This document shows positions 37,669-51,099 of a DNA stretch of 64,000 nt, in pieces. How positions within the stretch are numbered: the first letter of the stretch is position 1; each line of letters begins with the position of its first letter. The translations under genes and the position numbers were made by a program. Source of the stretch: Eulemur rufifrons (lineage: Eukaryota > Chordata > Mammalia > Primates > Lemuridae); the NCBI RefSeq assembly GCF_041146395.1, contig NC_091012.1, positions 10,468,193 to 10,532,192 of the forward strand, written 5' to 3'. Below the pieces are notes generated by a model. The model saw only the letters and a program-made list of their open reading frames with translations. It was not told the DNA's origin and did not search any database.

Positions 37669-37686
37669 AAAGAATGTGGCAAAACT
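37669..37686 (+). repeat. Target-site duplication, L1 in ZNF
   Basis: aaagaatgtggcaaaact; the other copy at 38208-38225 differs at one base. The sequence encodes KECGKT of a zinc finger, so it is host DNA doubled by the insertion. Confidence 0.9.
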
Positions 37687-38322
<636 letters not shown>

Positions 38323-38900
38323 TAGTTCAAACCTTAGTCAACATCAAAACATTCATACTGGAGAAAAACCCTACAAATATGACAAATGTGATAAAGCCTT
38401 TAACCGTCGTTCAGACCTAACTCAACATCAGAGAATTCACACTGGAGAGAAGCCCTATAATTGTAAGAATGTGGTGAAACTTTTACTCAGTTTTCAAGCC
38501 TCAGAAAACATCAGAGAATTCATACTGGACAGAAAACTTACAAGTGTAAAAAATGTGACAATATCTTTTACTGTAGTTCACACCTTACTCAACATCACCA
38601 ACTTCATACTACAGAAACCCAATATGTGTAATACATGTGAAAAATCTTTTATTCCAAGTATACCTACAACTTAGACATCTCCAGAGAGTTCATAGGGAAA
38701 GAAACTTTACAGGTGCAATGTATGGAAGTATTTAATCCAAACCTAAGTCTAAGTTCATCAGGGGATTCACACAAGTAAAAGCTGAAGCACATTTTCAGAT
38801 TTTAAACTAACCCAGAGTATTTATTGTACAGAATAATGTGAAGTTAAAGCAATTAGATAATTTATCTGATCATATTTTTCAAAAGAACAAGAACATTGAT

Positions 38901-39260
<360 letters not shown>

Positions 39261-40494
39261 TTATATTCAGTGGGTAGTTTGTATAGACAGCATTTGAAAT
39301 TTTTGAAAAGCAAATATTAATGTAATTCAATTCTTAGTTTGTATTATACCTTCATTCCTAATGTTTATATGAAAATATGTGATCTGATGTTTCTTCATCA
39401 GAGCTATGAGAGGCCATTCAATATTAGGTGTATATGATTAATATCAATTTTTTATGAAAGTTTAATGGCAAATGTAAAATAAATTAATAAAATATAATGA
39501 AAGATGCTGTTGGTGTTGGAATCATAAAATAATGATATGTGCAAGTGTACAGTAGGTAATCAGTTTTTTCCTTCTGTATTAAAGTAAGAGAAAAACATCC
39601 TAAATTTTCAAAATAAATCATTTTACCAATTGCTCCTTACGTAAGAAAAAACTGGCCAATTATGTAAAATACTGACATATCTGAACAATAGAATGAAATA
39701 GAAGTCTTAAATACTATTTGATGTGCTAGAGGACATAGAAATATTGAATGTTATTTGATGTGATAGCAATAAGAACATCTTCACATATATTAGAGGAAAG
39801 TGAAGATAACTCCTATCTGAAAGGTTGTATATGTATTAAAATCAATGTGCACTAAATAGCCTCAGTCTTTAAATTTAAAGAAAACATAACTCTAAGATCA
39901 CTATAGTAGACAGAAAATAATCTTTCTTGAGTGCTTATGACCTAGGAGCATATAGTGGATTTTAAAATGCTTTATTTAGTCTCTGGGTTAATTAATTTGT
40001 TTTGATTAGTAAAACTAAATGGTTTTTAATGTTTTAACAGTGATGTGCAATGAGTGAAATGTTACCTTGCCACCAATGTTAAACTATCTGATGTTGTCCA
40101 AGATTGTAGTTAACAGACAAAAATGATGAAGTATTTGGGTAACACAATGGAATAACTTCTTTAGTAATCTATTTTTTTGAGGACCTAAACTTTCAATAAT
40201 ATTGTAATATTACTCTCATAGTTACTATTTTGTGTCCTTTTTCTCTCTTTTTTTGTAACTATGGGTATGTTGATATAGTTACAATAAAGATTATATGGGA
40301 GCATAATTCAAAGCCATACCTTTAAATTTTAAATCGCTATTCATAAAATTTTATGCAATATTCTTCTTTGCACATGGTGCTTTTCTGGGCTAGTTGAACA
40401 CATAGAGATGTTTTGTTTAGATTTACATTGAATGCAGTATACAATATTTCAGACTAAAAATAAACTGTGTATAAGAGAACTATAGAGGAAGAAA

Positions 40495-40497
<3 letters not shown>

Positions 40498-40527
<30 letters not shown>
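40498..40527 (+). repeat. (GT)n microsatellite
   Basis: An uninterrupted run of about 15 GT units. Confidence 0.95.
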
Positions 40528-40529
<2 letters not shown>

Positions 40530-41829
40530 CTATCTTCAGAAGAAAATGGAAACAATGATCAAAACAAATTTCAGAAGAGTTGGCGATGTACAAGCAAACT
40601 AGACCTTACAAATTCTCAAAGCAAACTGAGTTTCTCTGCTGTACATTAAATTTATTTCTTGCAAATCTCATGTCTCCAGGGTGCAGAATCCCTTCATACA
40701 AATCCTGTCTTTTTAACTTTCTGCTTATTCAGTTAGAGTAATTATATGATTTTATTGTCCCTGGGAATTGTTGAGCATAGGTGGACTGTCACATGCTCAC
40801 ACCTCCATCCTTCAAGCTGCACAAAACAGGAAGATAGAGTTTCTAGCTGTAGCTTCTCGGTTTCAAACTTATCCACAAAGTTGATTGATAACATGAATGT
40901 GGAGGTTTTCATATGCTTTTCTAACAGTAATTCTTCACCTAGCTTTTGTACCTTCATCTCAGCTGATAACTGGCTTCTGTGACCACTTGCAAAGTTCCCA
41001 GTAATGGCCAATCCATGGTTAATGCCACGTGGTTATCTTCCTTACTCTAGGGTGTAATGCATTTTTCTACTAAAAACTTGTTTAATCCCTCTGGCATTTT
41101 AGGAGCATCCCTGTACTCCATTCCTTCAGGTCACATATGTTGATAATTCCAACACTATACTCTTCTGTAACACGTTTTACACTCATACCACTGTCTGGTT
41201 TCTCTAGTAGATTGACTTTTTGTGCTATAGATAAATGTAAATGCTTCCTGCTTTTCTTATCATTGTTATCCGTAGGAGTATCTGCAAGGCTTTTGACAAT
41301 TTTAACATATCTTTATACCACAAAGCAGAGAATAAGCAAAAAACACAGTAAGCAATACATGTAGGTCTTGAAACTATGTGGGGCACCATGGGGAATGTGC
41401 CGTTGCTGCCTCCGGCCTGCACACATGCCATTTTATTAAGTATTGCCCTTTGTGGGCCTGCTTGCATGGGGAAATATGGGTGTGCACAGAAAAGAGCTAT
41501 TGCAGCTGAAGGGGACTGAGAGGGTCTTTTTTCCCCTTGGGGACATGGAATAAGCTGTGTCTTGTACAATTGTATTATGACTGTGACTTATCACGTTAGG
41601 TCAGATTTAAAACTTTCCACATGTGTCATGTTGACTCTGAAAAAGTTTTGGCTTTTGGAACATTTCAAGTTTCAAATTTTTGGTTTAGGGATGTTCAACC
41701 CGTCCTTACCATCCATTCCCATACATTTAGGCATACATGCTATGCTCAAAGACACATATCTACTAAATTGGATCCAAATTTTTTTTCTGGTTAGTTTCAA
41801 GGTCAGTATAAATAGAGGTTTGGTCAAGA

Positions 41830-41990
41830 TTCTGGAATTATGGCGCCCAGATTTACATCCTGGATCTCACCACTTTCTATCTCAGAGATCTGGGCCACAT
41901 TTTTGAGCTTCAGTTTTCTCAACTGGAAAATGTGTTAATTATGGTTCCCTTCTCATAGTTTTAGAAGGGATTAATCTTCTCAATAAATAT
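41830..41990 (+). repeat. MIR SINE
   Basis: A diverged MIR: 'ggatctcaccactttctatc', then 'gagcttcagttttctcaact' and 'ggaaaatgtgttaattatgg', in the normal order for a plus-strand copy. Confidence 0.65.
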
Positions 41991-42235
41991 TACCTGTTAA
42001 GTTGTTTTCTGTTTTTCTTTGATCTATGGGCTTTGTGGTTATGGGCACTGGCTTGAGGTAAGCAAAGGAGAAAAATGAGGTTCCAGTCAAAGGCATTTTC
42101 AAGGTGAATAATGGGGAGGTTAATATTATAGATGACACTAAGGGGCAGGAAAAAGAGGTAAAGGCATTTTTCCTGTCTATGGCTTCCCACCCATCTCTGA
42201 ACATGGAAGGTGGATCACTACTCAGGTGATCTATG

Positions 42236-42269
42236 AAAGAAAGAAAGAAGGGAGGAAGGAAGGGAGGAC
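42236..42269 (+). repeat. (GAAA/GGAA)n purine tract
   Basis: A pure purine run on the plus strand made of GAAA and GGAA/GGGA units. Confidence 0.85.
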
Positions 42270-44511
42270 ATAATTTGATGTACAAGGCCCAAGCCAGCAG
42301 AGCCCCCTGGGACAGGACAGAGATAGCAGTGACTGCAAATAATTCCATTTTCTATTTCTGTTGTGTTTTTTATCTTTTCCCTTGGTTACTTACACATTTT
42401 TTTCTTTTTCCAGCTAAAACTAATTCAATCTTCTTTACAATTTCTGTTCTTAAAAGAGAATGGTCCAATAATAGAGGATTGGTTGAATAAATGATGTATG
42501 CCCCTTCATTGGAACCTTAGGCATTTATTAAAAATTAGATTTAAAAACATGAGGAAATGCTTATGTGAGATGATATACTATTAAAATAGCAATTACATTC
42601 ATAACTTAAAAATTATAGCCAATGTTGTACGGTATGAGCTCAAAATTTAAAGTCCATAAAAAGTGACCTGGAGGAACTATGCCAAACATTAAGAATGGGG
42701 TGTTGCTTATAGGGATTATGTGAAAGATTTATTTCTTTGGTTTCTTTGTACTTTTATAATTTCCAAAATTTCTACAAAGAATGTTACTTAAAGCTCTAAT
42801 TAGGAATGAAAATTCCTTTTAAATAAGCAATACAGAACTTTAAAGGAAGAATATAGCATGGGTCTGTGTGTTTCTTTCAAGATCGTGTTTTGTCTGTGCA
42901 GTGATTCAGAGAGAACCAGGTGATTTCAACAGCCTGTGTGGTCATCAAAAAGGCATTACTTTAATGCATCACATAGGGTCCCAGATTCACAAACAGGCAT
43001 CCACTAAACATTGGGAAGTCCACGAATGGCATTGACTTTGTAGAGGGTCTGTGAAGGGGGAAAAGCAGGTTTCAAAACACTAGGACAGAGTCAAATCTAT
43101 TTTTAAACAGAAAATATTAGCAATGTTATTATGCATGAGAAAAAGGTCCAGGGGACACAATCCCCTATTATTGGACATTTCTGTTTTTCCAATTCCTTAT
43201 GATTTTAAAAATGTTGGGATGAACATCTTGGTCCTCATTTAAATTTCTCAAAAAATGCCTTCCTGGAAGTGGCTTAATGACTGTTACGGGAACGAGAGCC
43301 CTCCTGCAATGATGGGCCCTAGGGTTCAGACCTCTCTGCAAAGTGCCTTCCTGGTAGCAAGTCCCCATGTGTCCTTCTCAGGTCACAGTTGGCCTCAGGA
43401 TGCCAAGGAGTCTGATGCTGTGATCCCCCTCTCAGACATTTCATGAATTAAGGTGCAACTGCTCTGCTTCCTGGTGGTCACAGGGAAAGGCTTTGGAGCA
43501 TTCTGTGACCCTGAAGAATGACAGGGTCCCCTTGATGAAGAAGATGGAGATTGCTGAAGCACAAATGATGTCTCCTCAGCATCAGAAATGGGTGCACAAT
43601 CTATCCAATCACTCTTCTCTCCAGGTAGGTGCTGTAGTGAAGGCCACACCCCTACATGCTGGGGTATGTGAGTCTCAGAAAACTCAAAAAGAACTCATAC
43701 AAGATGAGACCCATGCAGGAGTAAAATCTCAAGAACTTCCCCTGAAATGGGAAGGTAATATCATCTACTTTGCTGATTGTTTTCTCATCCTTTCAATAAA
43801 TATTCATTAAGTGCCTAGGGCCAGGCGTGGGTATGGGAATCTCATCCTCATGGAACTTTTGCCCTTAATGGTATATAAATAAGCAAATCTCTGCAAAGGT
43901 GGGAAGGCTCTGGTGAAGAGGACAGGGGCTGTGGGACAGGAGTCAGGAAAGCTCTCTCAGGAGAGGCCTCACCTGAGAAGACTACTGTGACACAGATTCT
44001 TAGGAACATGTAAAACTGCCATCATATGATTAAGAATATCTCTTATCAAATATAACTTGGAGAATCAATCTAGCATAAAGTTTGTTGATGGCACCCCTGT
44101 CCATAGTTTTAGAACTTTTAGGGCAGTTTGTTCGTGTTCCTAAAGCTGCACTATTGTCACTAATTTACAGCCAATTATAACAACCAAATCCAATACTAAA
44201 ACCCAAAATTCATTCCTGGATACTGCAAGGGGGTGGGGCGGGTTTCTTCTCGCCTGCCTGCTGACTCAGAACAGTGCCTGGAAGAAATTCCTGCCTCAGT
44301 TGACAGGTGGACTTCATGCTCAGCCAAAATCTCCTACAGAGGCCAGAACCAGTCCTCAGGCTGAAGGGCATGCCTCAGTGCCGGGAGGGGTGTTCAGCTG
44401 CTGTTAGACATGAGACCTCAGCATCTTATCGCCGGAGAATTCAGGTGTTCTTCGTCCTTCTCTGTGCTTTCCACATTTCTATACAGTTTTCACAGTTAAC
44501 TTAGAAAATCT

Positions 44512-44542
44512 CACACACACACAAACAAACAAACAAAAAAAA
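44512..44542 (+). repeat. (CA)n(AAAC)n simple repeat
   Basis: Five CA units pass directly into AAAC units and a short A run. Confidence 0.9.
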
Positions 44543-44959
44543 CCCATCCATACAAGTGCTCTTTCCTATCCCAGACTCACATTTCATGTATCTGACATTC
44601 TGTGACATTTTAGGGTAGTTACTAACTCAGTCATTTTCAAAGTTTTTTTTCTTCATTTTCTTTTCCTTATTTGATGTCATTTTCCTCCAACAATTATGTG
44701 GTCAGATACCAGGATGTGAAAATGAGTTGGTGGTTTTTCTAGGATAATTACCAAGTTCTAATGCATTATCATTACTTACTATACATGTATTCACATGATA
44801 GTCTTTTCAAAAATTTCATCAAAGCTTGAGTTAAGATTTAGGAGATAGAAAAAAAATTCATCAAAGTAAATATTCCTCTTCACATTAGCTTTCACCTCGA
44901 TGTTCTGGAAAAGTCTTGCACCCTTTGTATGAAAGTGCCATTATTCAGTGCACTGTTAC

Positions 44960-46610
44960 CTGCCACAGTGCCTACATCTCCTCGCTGACCATCTCAGACG
45001 TACTTCTCTTGAGCTTGAACTCAGCCAACTCCACCTCTGCAGCTTGTCCAGCTCCGAGATGACCTGGTCCCGCTGGCTCATCATGAGCTTGTGCTTGCTG
45101 TACACGGCATCCCGCTCCTCCCGGTATTTCTCCGACTCCTTGGGGTCTTCACCTCTGTGGTCCTCAGCTCTGTCAGCTCCATCTCCCATTACAGGCCCTT
45201 GTTCTGGGCTGGGGCCTCATTCAGCTCATGGTGGATGCCTCCAACCTCCTCAGGAACAGGGCGCTACTGGTGCTGCATCTGGAGGGCCGTGTCCCTCTGC
45301 TGGGTCAAGGTCAGCAGGCGCTGGTTCTCCTCCCCCAGCTGCTCCAAGCGGCTCAGGTCTGAGTTGTAGATGGCTACTTTTTCGGCTGTCTTCCGTACTT
45401 CTCCCACAGGGGACCATAGTCCTTAACTACCTCCCGCTTGTCCATAGCCATAGCTTGCTGAGGATCTCGGATGACCCACTGTGCTTCAACACCCGCTGCT
45501 GGGCCCAGAAGTCTCCAGTCTCCTGATCCTCCTCGCGGAGTCGCTCCTTGTCCTCCTGCGACTGCTGCAGCAGGCCACGCTCCCGCAGTGTCATCTTTCA
45601 GCTGGGTCTCGGCACTCAGTGGCCGGCTGCAGAGTGTGTGGTAGAAGTCGGTCTCCTTGGCCACCTCCTTGCACCTCTCCATTCAGGGCGTTGGTGCGCT
45701 GGTTCTACGGGCACCAGTGTGCACTGGATCCTCACCCTCTCCTAGTGGGGATTCAGCCTGTGACGGACCTTTTGTCAAAGGCCACCCGTGCGTTGCGAAG
45801 GCAGGGACTTGTGCAGCTCCTTCTTCTCTCTTGGGTCACTGGGGAAGCTGGATGGGGAGTTTTTTACCTTCTCGTTCAACTGCAGGACAGTGAGGGGCTG
45901 GGGTGGGGCGGCGCCTTCCCTGTGGCGCCCACACTGCTGAGGGAGCTGCTGCTCCCCGAGCCTGAGTACATGGTGGCCAGGACGCTGTAGGTGGAGCCCT
46001 TGTAGGCGGAGGCCTCAGCGTGCTGCGAGGTCCCACGACGCTGTTCAAGTAGAGAATGGGCAGCAGGTGAGTCTTCTCCAGGTCCTGGTACTTCCGCAGG
46101 TCCTGGAACTGGTCCCACTCCTTGGCTAAGAGCAGCCTGCACAGGGCTCCGCCTTGGCGCCTCCTGCCTCCTGGGGCAGAGTGCTCCCCTGTCCTCAAGT
46201 AGCCTGAGCACAGCTTCCATCCCCGTCATGGCCTGGGCCAGGCCCAGCTAACACTGAGCCAGCAGCTCCCGGAGCTGGGGCTCCATGGTGGGCGGCCGCC
46301 ACCCCAGCAGACGCCTCCCTGGCTCCCCAAGGACGGCGGGCGGGTGCCTGGGCTGCGGCCCTAGCACGTGGTTAGCCGGAGGCGGCGGGGTCGTGGGCTG
46401 GGGGCCCCCGGGAGGCGAGTGGCGCTCGGAAGCGGCCGCCTCCCGGGCTGTGGAGCGCAGCAGCCTCCTGGACTGCAGCCTGGGTTGGGCTGGAAGCCGA
46501 GGCGGAGGTGGGGATGGCGGCTATGGCGCTCTGGGCGGCAGGGCTGTAGGCGGGCATGCTGCCCAGCCCAGCTAGAAAACGCATTCCGAAAGCTGGGCTC
46601 TTCGCTGCCC
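44960..46610 (-). pseudogene. DLG5P: DLG5 5'-part retro-pseudogene
   Basis: A copy of the 5' part of DLG5, a MAGUK scaffold of cell junctions and polarity. The intact protein has an N-terminal CARD-like region, a coiled coil, four PDZ domains, SH3 and GUK; only the N-terminal region and coiled coil are present. On the minus strand: GC-rich 5' UTR (about 46600-46287), ATG at 46286-46284 (MEPQLRELLAQC then a stop, 46250-46248), then AQAMTGMEAVLRLLED, LLAKEWDQFQDLRK, HLLPILYLNSVV, YSVLATM...SSSSLSSVGATGKAP, RCKEVAKETDFYHTL, and ESEKYREERDAVYSKHKLMM with SQRDQVISELDKL. No introns interrupt these blocks, but there are deletions, frameshifts and stops. Homology stops at 44960, where the next minus-strand bases are GTAACAG, like a splice donor. 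Poly(A) and target-site duplication were not found. The copy is not functional. Confidence 0.88.
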
Positions 46611-46800
46611 CCAAATAATTATACAACGCATGGAGGACAGTGCACAGGGCCGTGTTCGCCAGGCCCCAGACGGCTCCACCAGGCTCAGTGGCCGCCTCTA
46701 CCCCGTGTGCCCCATCCGGGTTCACCAAGGCCTCTCGGCCATCGCCTGCTATGCCATAGCCCAAGCCCCCTGCCGCCCTGTTTCTTACTTGAATACCCAT
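46611..46800. other. CpG-rich sequence beside the DLG5 copy
   Basis: About 190 bases of GC-rich sequence rich in CpG, continuing past the likely 5' UTR of the DLG5 copy. The minus-strand frame stays open (part of a 142-codon frame). It may be further upstream exon sequence of the parent transcript or an unrelated fragment. I recognise no domain. Confidence 0.4.
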
Positions 46801-46869
46801 CTGATGACAGTTGTTAATCTCTGCGGCTCTGCTAAGTTATCACTTCTTCAGCCATATTATTTTTAACAA

Positions 46870-49430
46870 TTTTTCTTGGGAATATGACATGTATATAGAA
46901 AAGTGCATGCAAATTAATTGGCTAGTTTAATAAATTTATACAATCACCAAGTTAAGAAATAGTGCAAACATCTTAAAACAACCCCACAGTAAAAAAAAAT
47001 AATAAATCTGAAAACAGTAATTTCATAGAGAAAATTAATGAAATCAAAAGCTAGTTCTTTGAAAAGATCTGTGAGATTGATACATCTCTAACCAGACTGA
47101 CTAAGAAAAAAAGAGAGCAGACATGTATAAAAATTAAAGGAGGGCCATCACTACTGATGTTGTGGACACTAAAAACATATATATTATGAACAACTTCATC
47201 CTTAGCAAATTGATAATCTATTAATAGATAAAAATGGATCAATTTCTTTTAAGGTACAATCAGTCAAAATTCATACAAGAAGAAGTAGATAATTAGAATG
47301 TACCTATATCTATTAAAGAAATAAAATCAATAATTATTGACCTTCTAAAACAGAAAGCACCAGAACCAGATAGGTTATCTGATGTATTCCATCAAACATT
47401 TAAGGAATAAATTATACCAATACTTTATAATCTCTTCCAGAACTCATTCTATGATGCCAGCATTATCCTAACACCAAAATCAGAGAAAAATTTTACAAGA
47501 AAGGAAAACTACAAAAGAGCAATATTTCTCATATATGTAGGTGCAAAACTCTTTAATAAAACTTTGCAATTCAAATCTAACAATGCATAAAAAGAATTAT
47601 AAGTCATGAATAAATGGATTTGTTCCAGATATACAAGGCTGGTTCAGTATTGGAAAATCAATTAATGTAATTCATCACACCATCAGGCTAAATAAGAAAA
47701 ATCACACAATAACACTAATAGATGAAGAAAAATCCTTTGACAACATAAAACACCCATTCATGAAAAAACTTTTATTAAATTAGGAACAGAGGTAAAATTT
47801 CCTCAAGTTGATAAAGAACATCTACAAAAATCCTTTAACTAACATCATACTTAATGGTAAGAAACTAGATGGTTTCCCACTAATATCCAGAGCAAGGAAG
47901 TTTATGCCCTTTTACCACTCCTATTCAACATTGCCCTGGAAGTCCTAGCTAATGTTAATACAAAAAGATCTGAAAAAGAGAGAGGGCAGAATCCTAACCA
48001 CTAGACCACCAGGGACTGTTGAGGATCAGAAAAAGAAATAAAAGATATATAGATTTTGTAGAAAGAAAAAAAAACCTGTCATTTCCCACATGATTGATTG
48101 ACTATATAGAAAATTCCAAAGAATTGACAGAAAAAAAAAACAACTTTTGGAACTAATAAGTGATTATAGCAAGGCTGCAGGGTGCAAGATTAATATAAAA
48201 AAGTAATTCATTACCTGTGTACCAGCAATGAACAATTAGAGTTTGAAATGAAAACAATGCCATTTACATAAGCACTAAAAATTTAAATGCTTGGTATACA
48301 TCAACAAAATATGTCAAGATCTATATAAGAAACACTACAAAACTCTGAGAAAAAGAAATAAAAGAACTAAACAAAAGATATATTTCATGTTCACGGATAG
48401 GATGATTTAACATTGTTAAAATGTCAATTCTTAGCAAATTGTTCTAGAGTACAACACAATCTCAATCAAAACCACAGCAAGTTATTTTGTGTATATCTAC
48501 AAATTGATTCTAAAGTTTATATGGAGAGGCAAGATACCCAGGATAGAAAACACATATTGAAGAAGAACAAAGATGTCTGACAACACTGAATGTGAAGACT
48601 TACTATAAAACTACAATAATTAAGACAGTATGGTGTTGGCAAAAGAATAGACAAATAAATCAGTGGGAGAGAACAGAAGGCCCAGAAATAGACCTAAATA
48701 ACTATAGTCAACTGATCTTCCACAGAGGAGCAAAGGCAATTCAATAGAGAAAGAATAGACTTTTCAAAATGTAATATTGGAACAACTGGACATCCACATG
48801 CAAAAAAAATGTGGACACACACTTACACCCTTCAAAAATGAACTCAAGATAGATGATAGAAATAAATATAAAACAAATAAAACTATAAATCCTAGAAGAT
48901 AACATGAGGGAAAATCTAGATGATCTTGGATTCTCAATAACATCTTAAATGCAGCATAAATGGCACTATTCATTACAGAAAAAAAGTAAGTTGGACATAA
49001 CTAAAATTAAAAACTTCTAGCAACCCAAGTGTCCATCAACATATGAATGGATAAACAAGATGTGGTGCAATATACAGATACAATGGAATTTTACTCAGGC
49101 TTTAAAAGAAATAAAATTCTGACACATTCTACAATATAGATGAACTTTGAAAACATTATGCTAAGTGAAATAAGGCACACAAAAAAGGCAATTATTACAT
49201 GATTTCACTTATGTAGAACAAATTATTAGAGACAGAAAGTAGATTAGTGGTCGGTTACCAGAGGCTATAATAAGGAGTGAATGGGAATTATTGTTTAATG
49301 GGACCAAGTTTCCATTTGAAAAGATAAAAAATGCCCAGGAGATTGATGGTGATAATATTTGTACAACTATGTAAATGCACTTAAAGTACACTGAAGAATG
49401 GTTAAAATAATAAATGTTTTATCATTCAAG
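46870..49430 (+). mobile_element. Old L1 LINE, ORF2 and 3' part
   Basis: The plus strand follows L1 ORF2 in order: 'cagaaccagataggttatct' (47361), 'gaactcattctatgatgcca' (47440), 'gaaaaatcctttgacaacat' (47728), 'tttaccactcctattcaaca' (47911), 'ttctaaagtttatatggaga' (48508), 'ctacaataattaagacagta' (48611) and 'gtgtccatcaacatatgaat' (49029). This covers the reverse transcriptase through the end of the ORF and the 3' UTR. No frame is intact. A 44-base foreign insert sits at 47980-48023. Confidence 0.88.
47980..48023 (-). ncRNA. tRNA-Glu 5'-half retro-insertion (tailless)
   Basis: On the minus strand, 48015 down to 47980 matches nucleotides 1-36 of tRNA-Glu(CTC), starting TCCCTGGTGGTCTAGTGGTT and ending with the anticodon CTC, with two mismatches (positions 28 and 31). 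Eight further bases (48023-48016) precede it. The insert is flanked by gatctgaaaaaga (47967-47979) and gatcagaaaaaga (48024-48036), one mismatch apart, inside L1 ORF2 sequence that is otherwise continuous. There is no poly(A). This fits the known class of tailless retropseudogenes made from cut tRNA. It cannot fold as a tRNA and is not expected to be expressed. Confidence 0.82.
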
Positions 49431-50184
49431 AATTTTAAAGTTAAAAATATGATTTAGTATTTTTTTAAAGAGCATATCCAAGTGTTTTAATTTTTTATTT
49501 GTTTTCTTTTGCTGGAAGTGGAAACAGAAACATACAGAGATAGGAAACATACAGAGATAAAACTATAAGTTCAAGGATCTACAATAACTTGGTGGTAGAT
49601 CATTTTGGATTATTGTCACCATAGAGCAAAAAAAAAGGTAACTGGGTAATGCATTTTTGAAGAAGAAACATTAGTGAGTTTGTGAGAATTTGGCTACTAA
49701 GAGACTTTAAACAGTATCGGTTGCCTTGGTGAGCTGACGGAACTAAGGGTCCTCTCCCTTAGCTTTCTGGGCTTAAGACATTATATTTTAAATTGTACCA
49801 CCTCAATAGTGATGTACACAGCTTTCAGATCAGATAGTAGGAAACACACCATTTTTATAAATCAGTCCTTTCATAGTTCAATTTTCTAATTCCACTTCAG
49901 GAAAAAGGAGGAATTAATCAACAAAGGAAACAAACTAATTACTGAGATCAGACCGAATGCTCTGGTAGGAATGATGTGAGTCTTCTATCACAGCCAGGAT
50001 CAGCTATGGGCTTCACATGGGGCAGCTAAGAGGACAGTAATCAAAATATCACACTTTTGTATCGGTGATTATTGACTGAAAAAGATGATTTAGGAAAAGC
50101 AATACAGTTTGATAATATACTATTATACAATTAAAAATAAAAAATTTCTGAGGAAATAATGCTCGGGCTGATACCCAAAAGATG
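49431..50184. other. Unassigned AT-rich sequence
   Basis: About 750 bases with no recognised gene or repeat. A 14-base word 'aaacatacagagat' is repeated in tandem near 49529-49558. Confidence 0.4.
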
Positions 50185-50308
50185 AACAAGCCACACACAG
50201 TGGCATGTCACATAGTCCCAGCTGCTCTGGAGGCAGAGGCAGGAGGATTGCTTGAGCCCAGGAGGTTGAGTCCAGCCTGGGCAACCCAGCCTCTAAAAAA
50301 AAAAAAAT
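50185..50308 (+). mobile_element. Monomeric 7SL-derived SINE (Alu monomer)
   Basis: A single Alu-like arm: 'agccacacacagtggcatgt', 'tagtcccagctgctctgg', 'ttgcttgagcccaggaggtt', then 'ccagcctgggcaaccc' and an A tail. There is no second arm. It may be a fossil monomer (FLAM-type) or a truncated Alu. Confidence 0.75.
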
Positions 50309-51059
50309 CAATACAGAACAAACAGCATTTAGGTAAAGTGTCCATGGTAAATGTGCAACTGTAAGTATTCCAGAGGAAAGACTTAGTAAGAACTATGAAC
50401 CCAGTGGTGTGAGGAAGCGTGGTGCACTGGAGCCACTGAAGGAAAGCCTGTGTGTCCCGGGAGAAGAGGAGAAGGAGGAAGAGCATTCAGACAACTCTCA
50501 AAAAGTGTGGTCATGAAGCTGAAATGAGAGATGGGATGATTCAGAAGCGTAACTTGTAACCTTGTGTTTGAAGGTGTGTTTTTACTTTTATTATTCTCAT
50601 AAAATTGCAGACATGAAAATATTTGGAGGTTAATGTGACAGATGCTGTTTAGAGAGACTGACAGAATGCATAGGAAAGACAAATGCAATTGGTAAGCTCT
50701 CTAGGAAGAAAGTAAATAGTAGAATACAAGGAGCAGATGGAGGACATGACTTTAGGTAGGGAAAGGGTCATTTCCTCCTTCATAGCCCCAGATGAGGGAG
50801 TGTGGTAGATTCATTCCTTCAGTTCTCTCATGACAGTGGGCAGCAAGCCTGAAGGCTGCAGGACCTGGCTCAGTCATCCTGGGGTGATTTTGATCTATCC
50901 TAGGAAATCTCTGCTCACATGTGCTTGGGCTTGGTAAATAAAGAGAGTGCCGTTTTATGACTTGTTTGCATATTTTCTATAGAAGTCAGTGTTTTCATTT
51001 CCATAAGTAACACTTTTGTCCTTTAATTGTTAATTATATCTAGCTGTTTATAGAAGAAA
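50309..51059. other. Unassigned sequence
   Basis: No gene recognised. Overlapping minus-strand frames up to 101 codons lack recognisable domains. Confidence 0.35.
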
Positions 51060-51093
51060 ATTAGCTCTTAATTCCCAGGAATTAAGAGCTAAT
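51060..51093. repeat. Near-perfect palindrome (16-bp arms, 2-base loop)
   Basis: Arms 51060-51075 and 51078-51093 are exact reverse complements, with loop 'ca'. The Alu that follows uses the right arm as part of its target-site duplication. Confidence 0.93.
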
Positions 51094-51099
51094 AAAACA

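Noticed and set aside
40742..41011. 89-codon minus-strand frame rich in Lys, Glu and Leu
   Set aside because: It looks like a coiled-coil fragment but matches no protein I can name and has no neighbouring exon. Left as unassigned.
44948..46817. Plus-strand open frames up to 192 codons
   Set aside because: They are antisense to the DLG5 copy and its GC-rich 5' UTR and have no recognisable domain.
51060..51093. Hairpin as a transcription terminator
   Set aside because: Intrinsic terminators of that type are bacterial; this is primate nuclear DNA next to an Alu.
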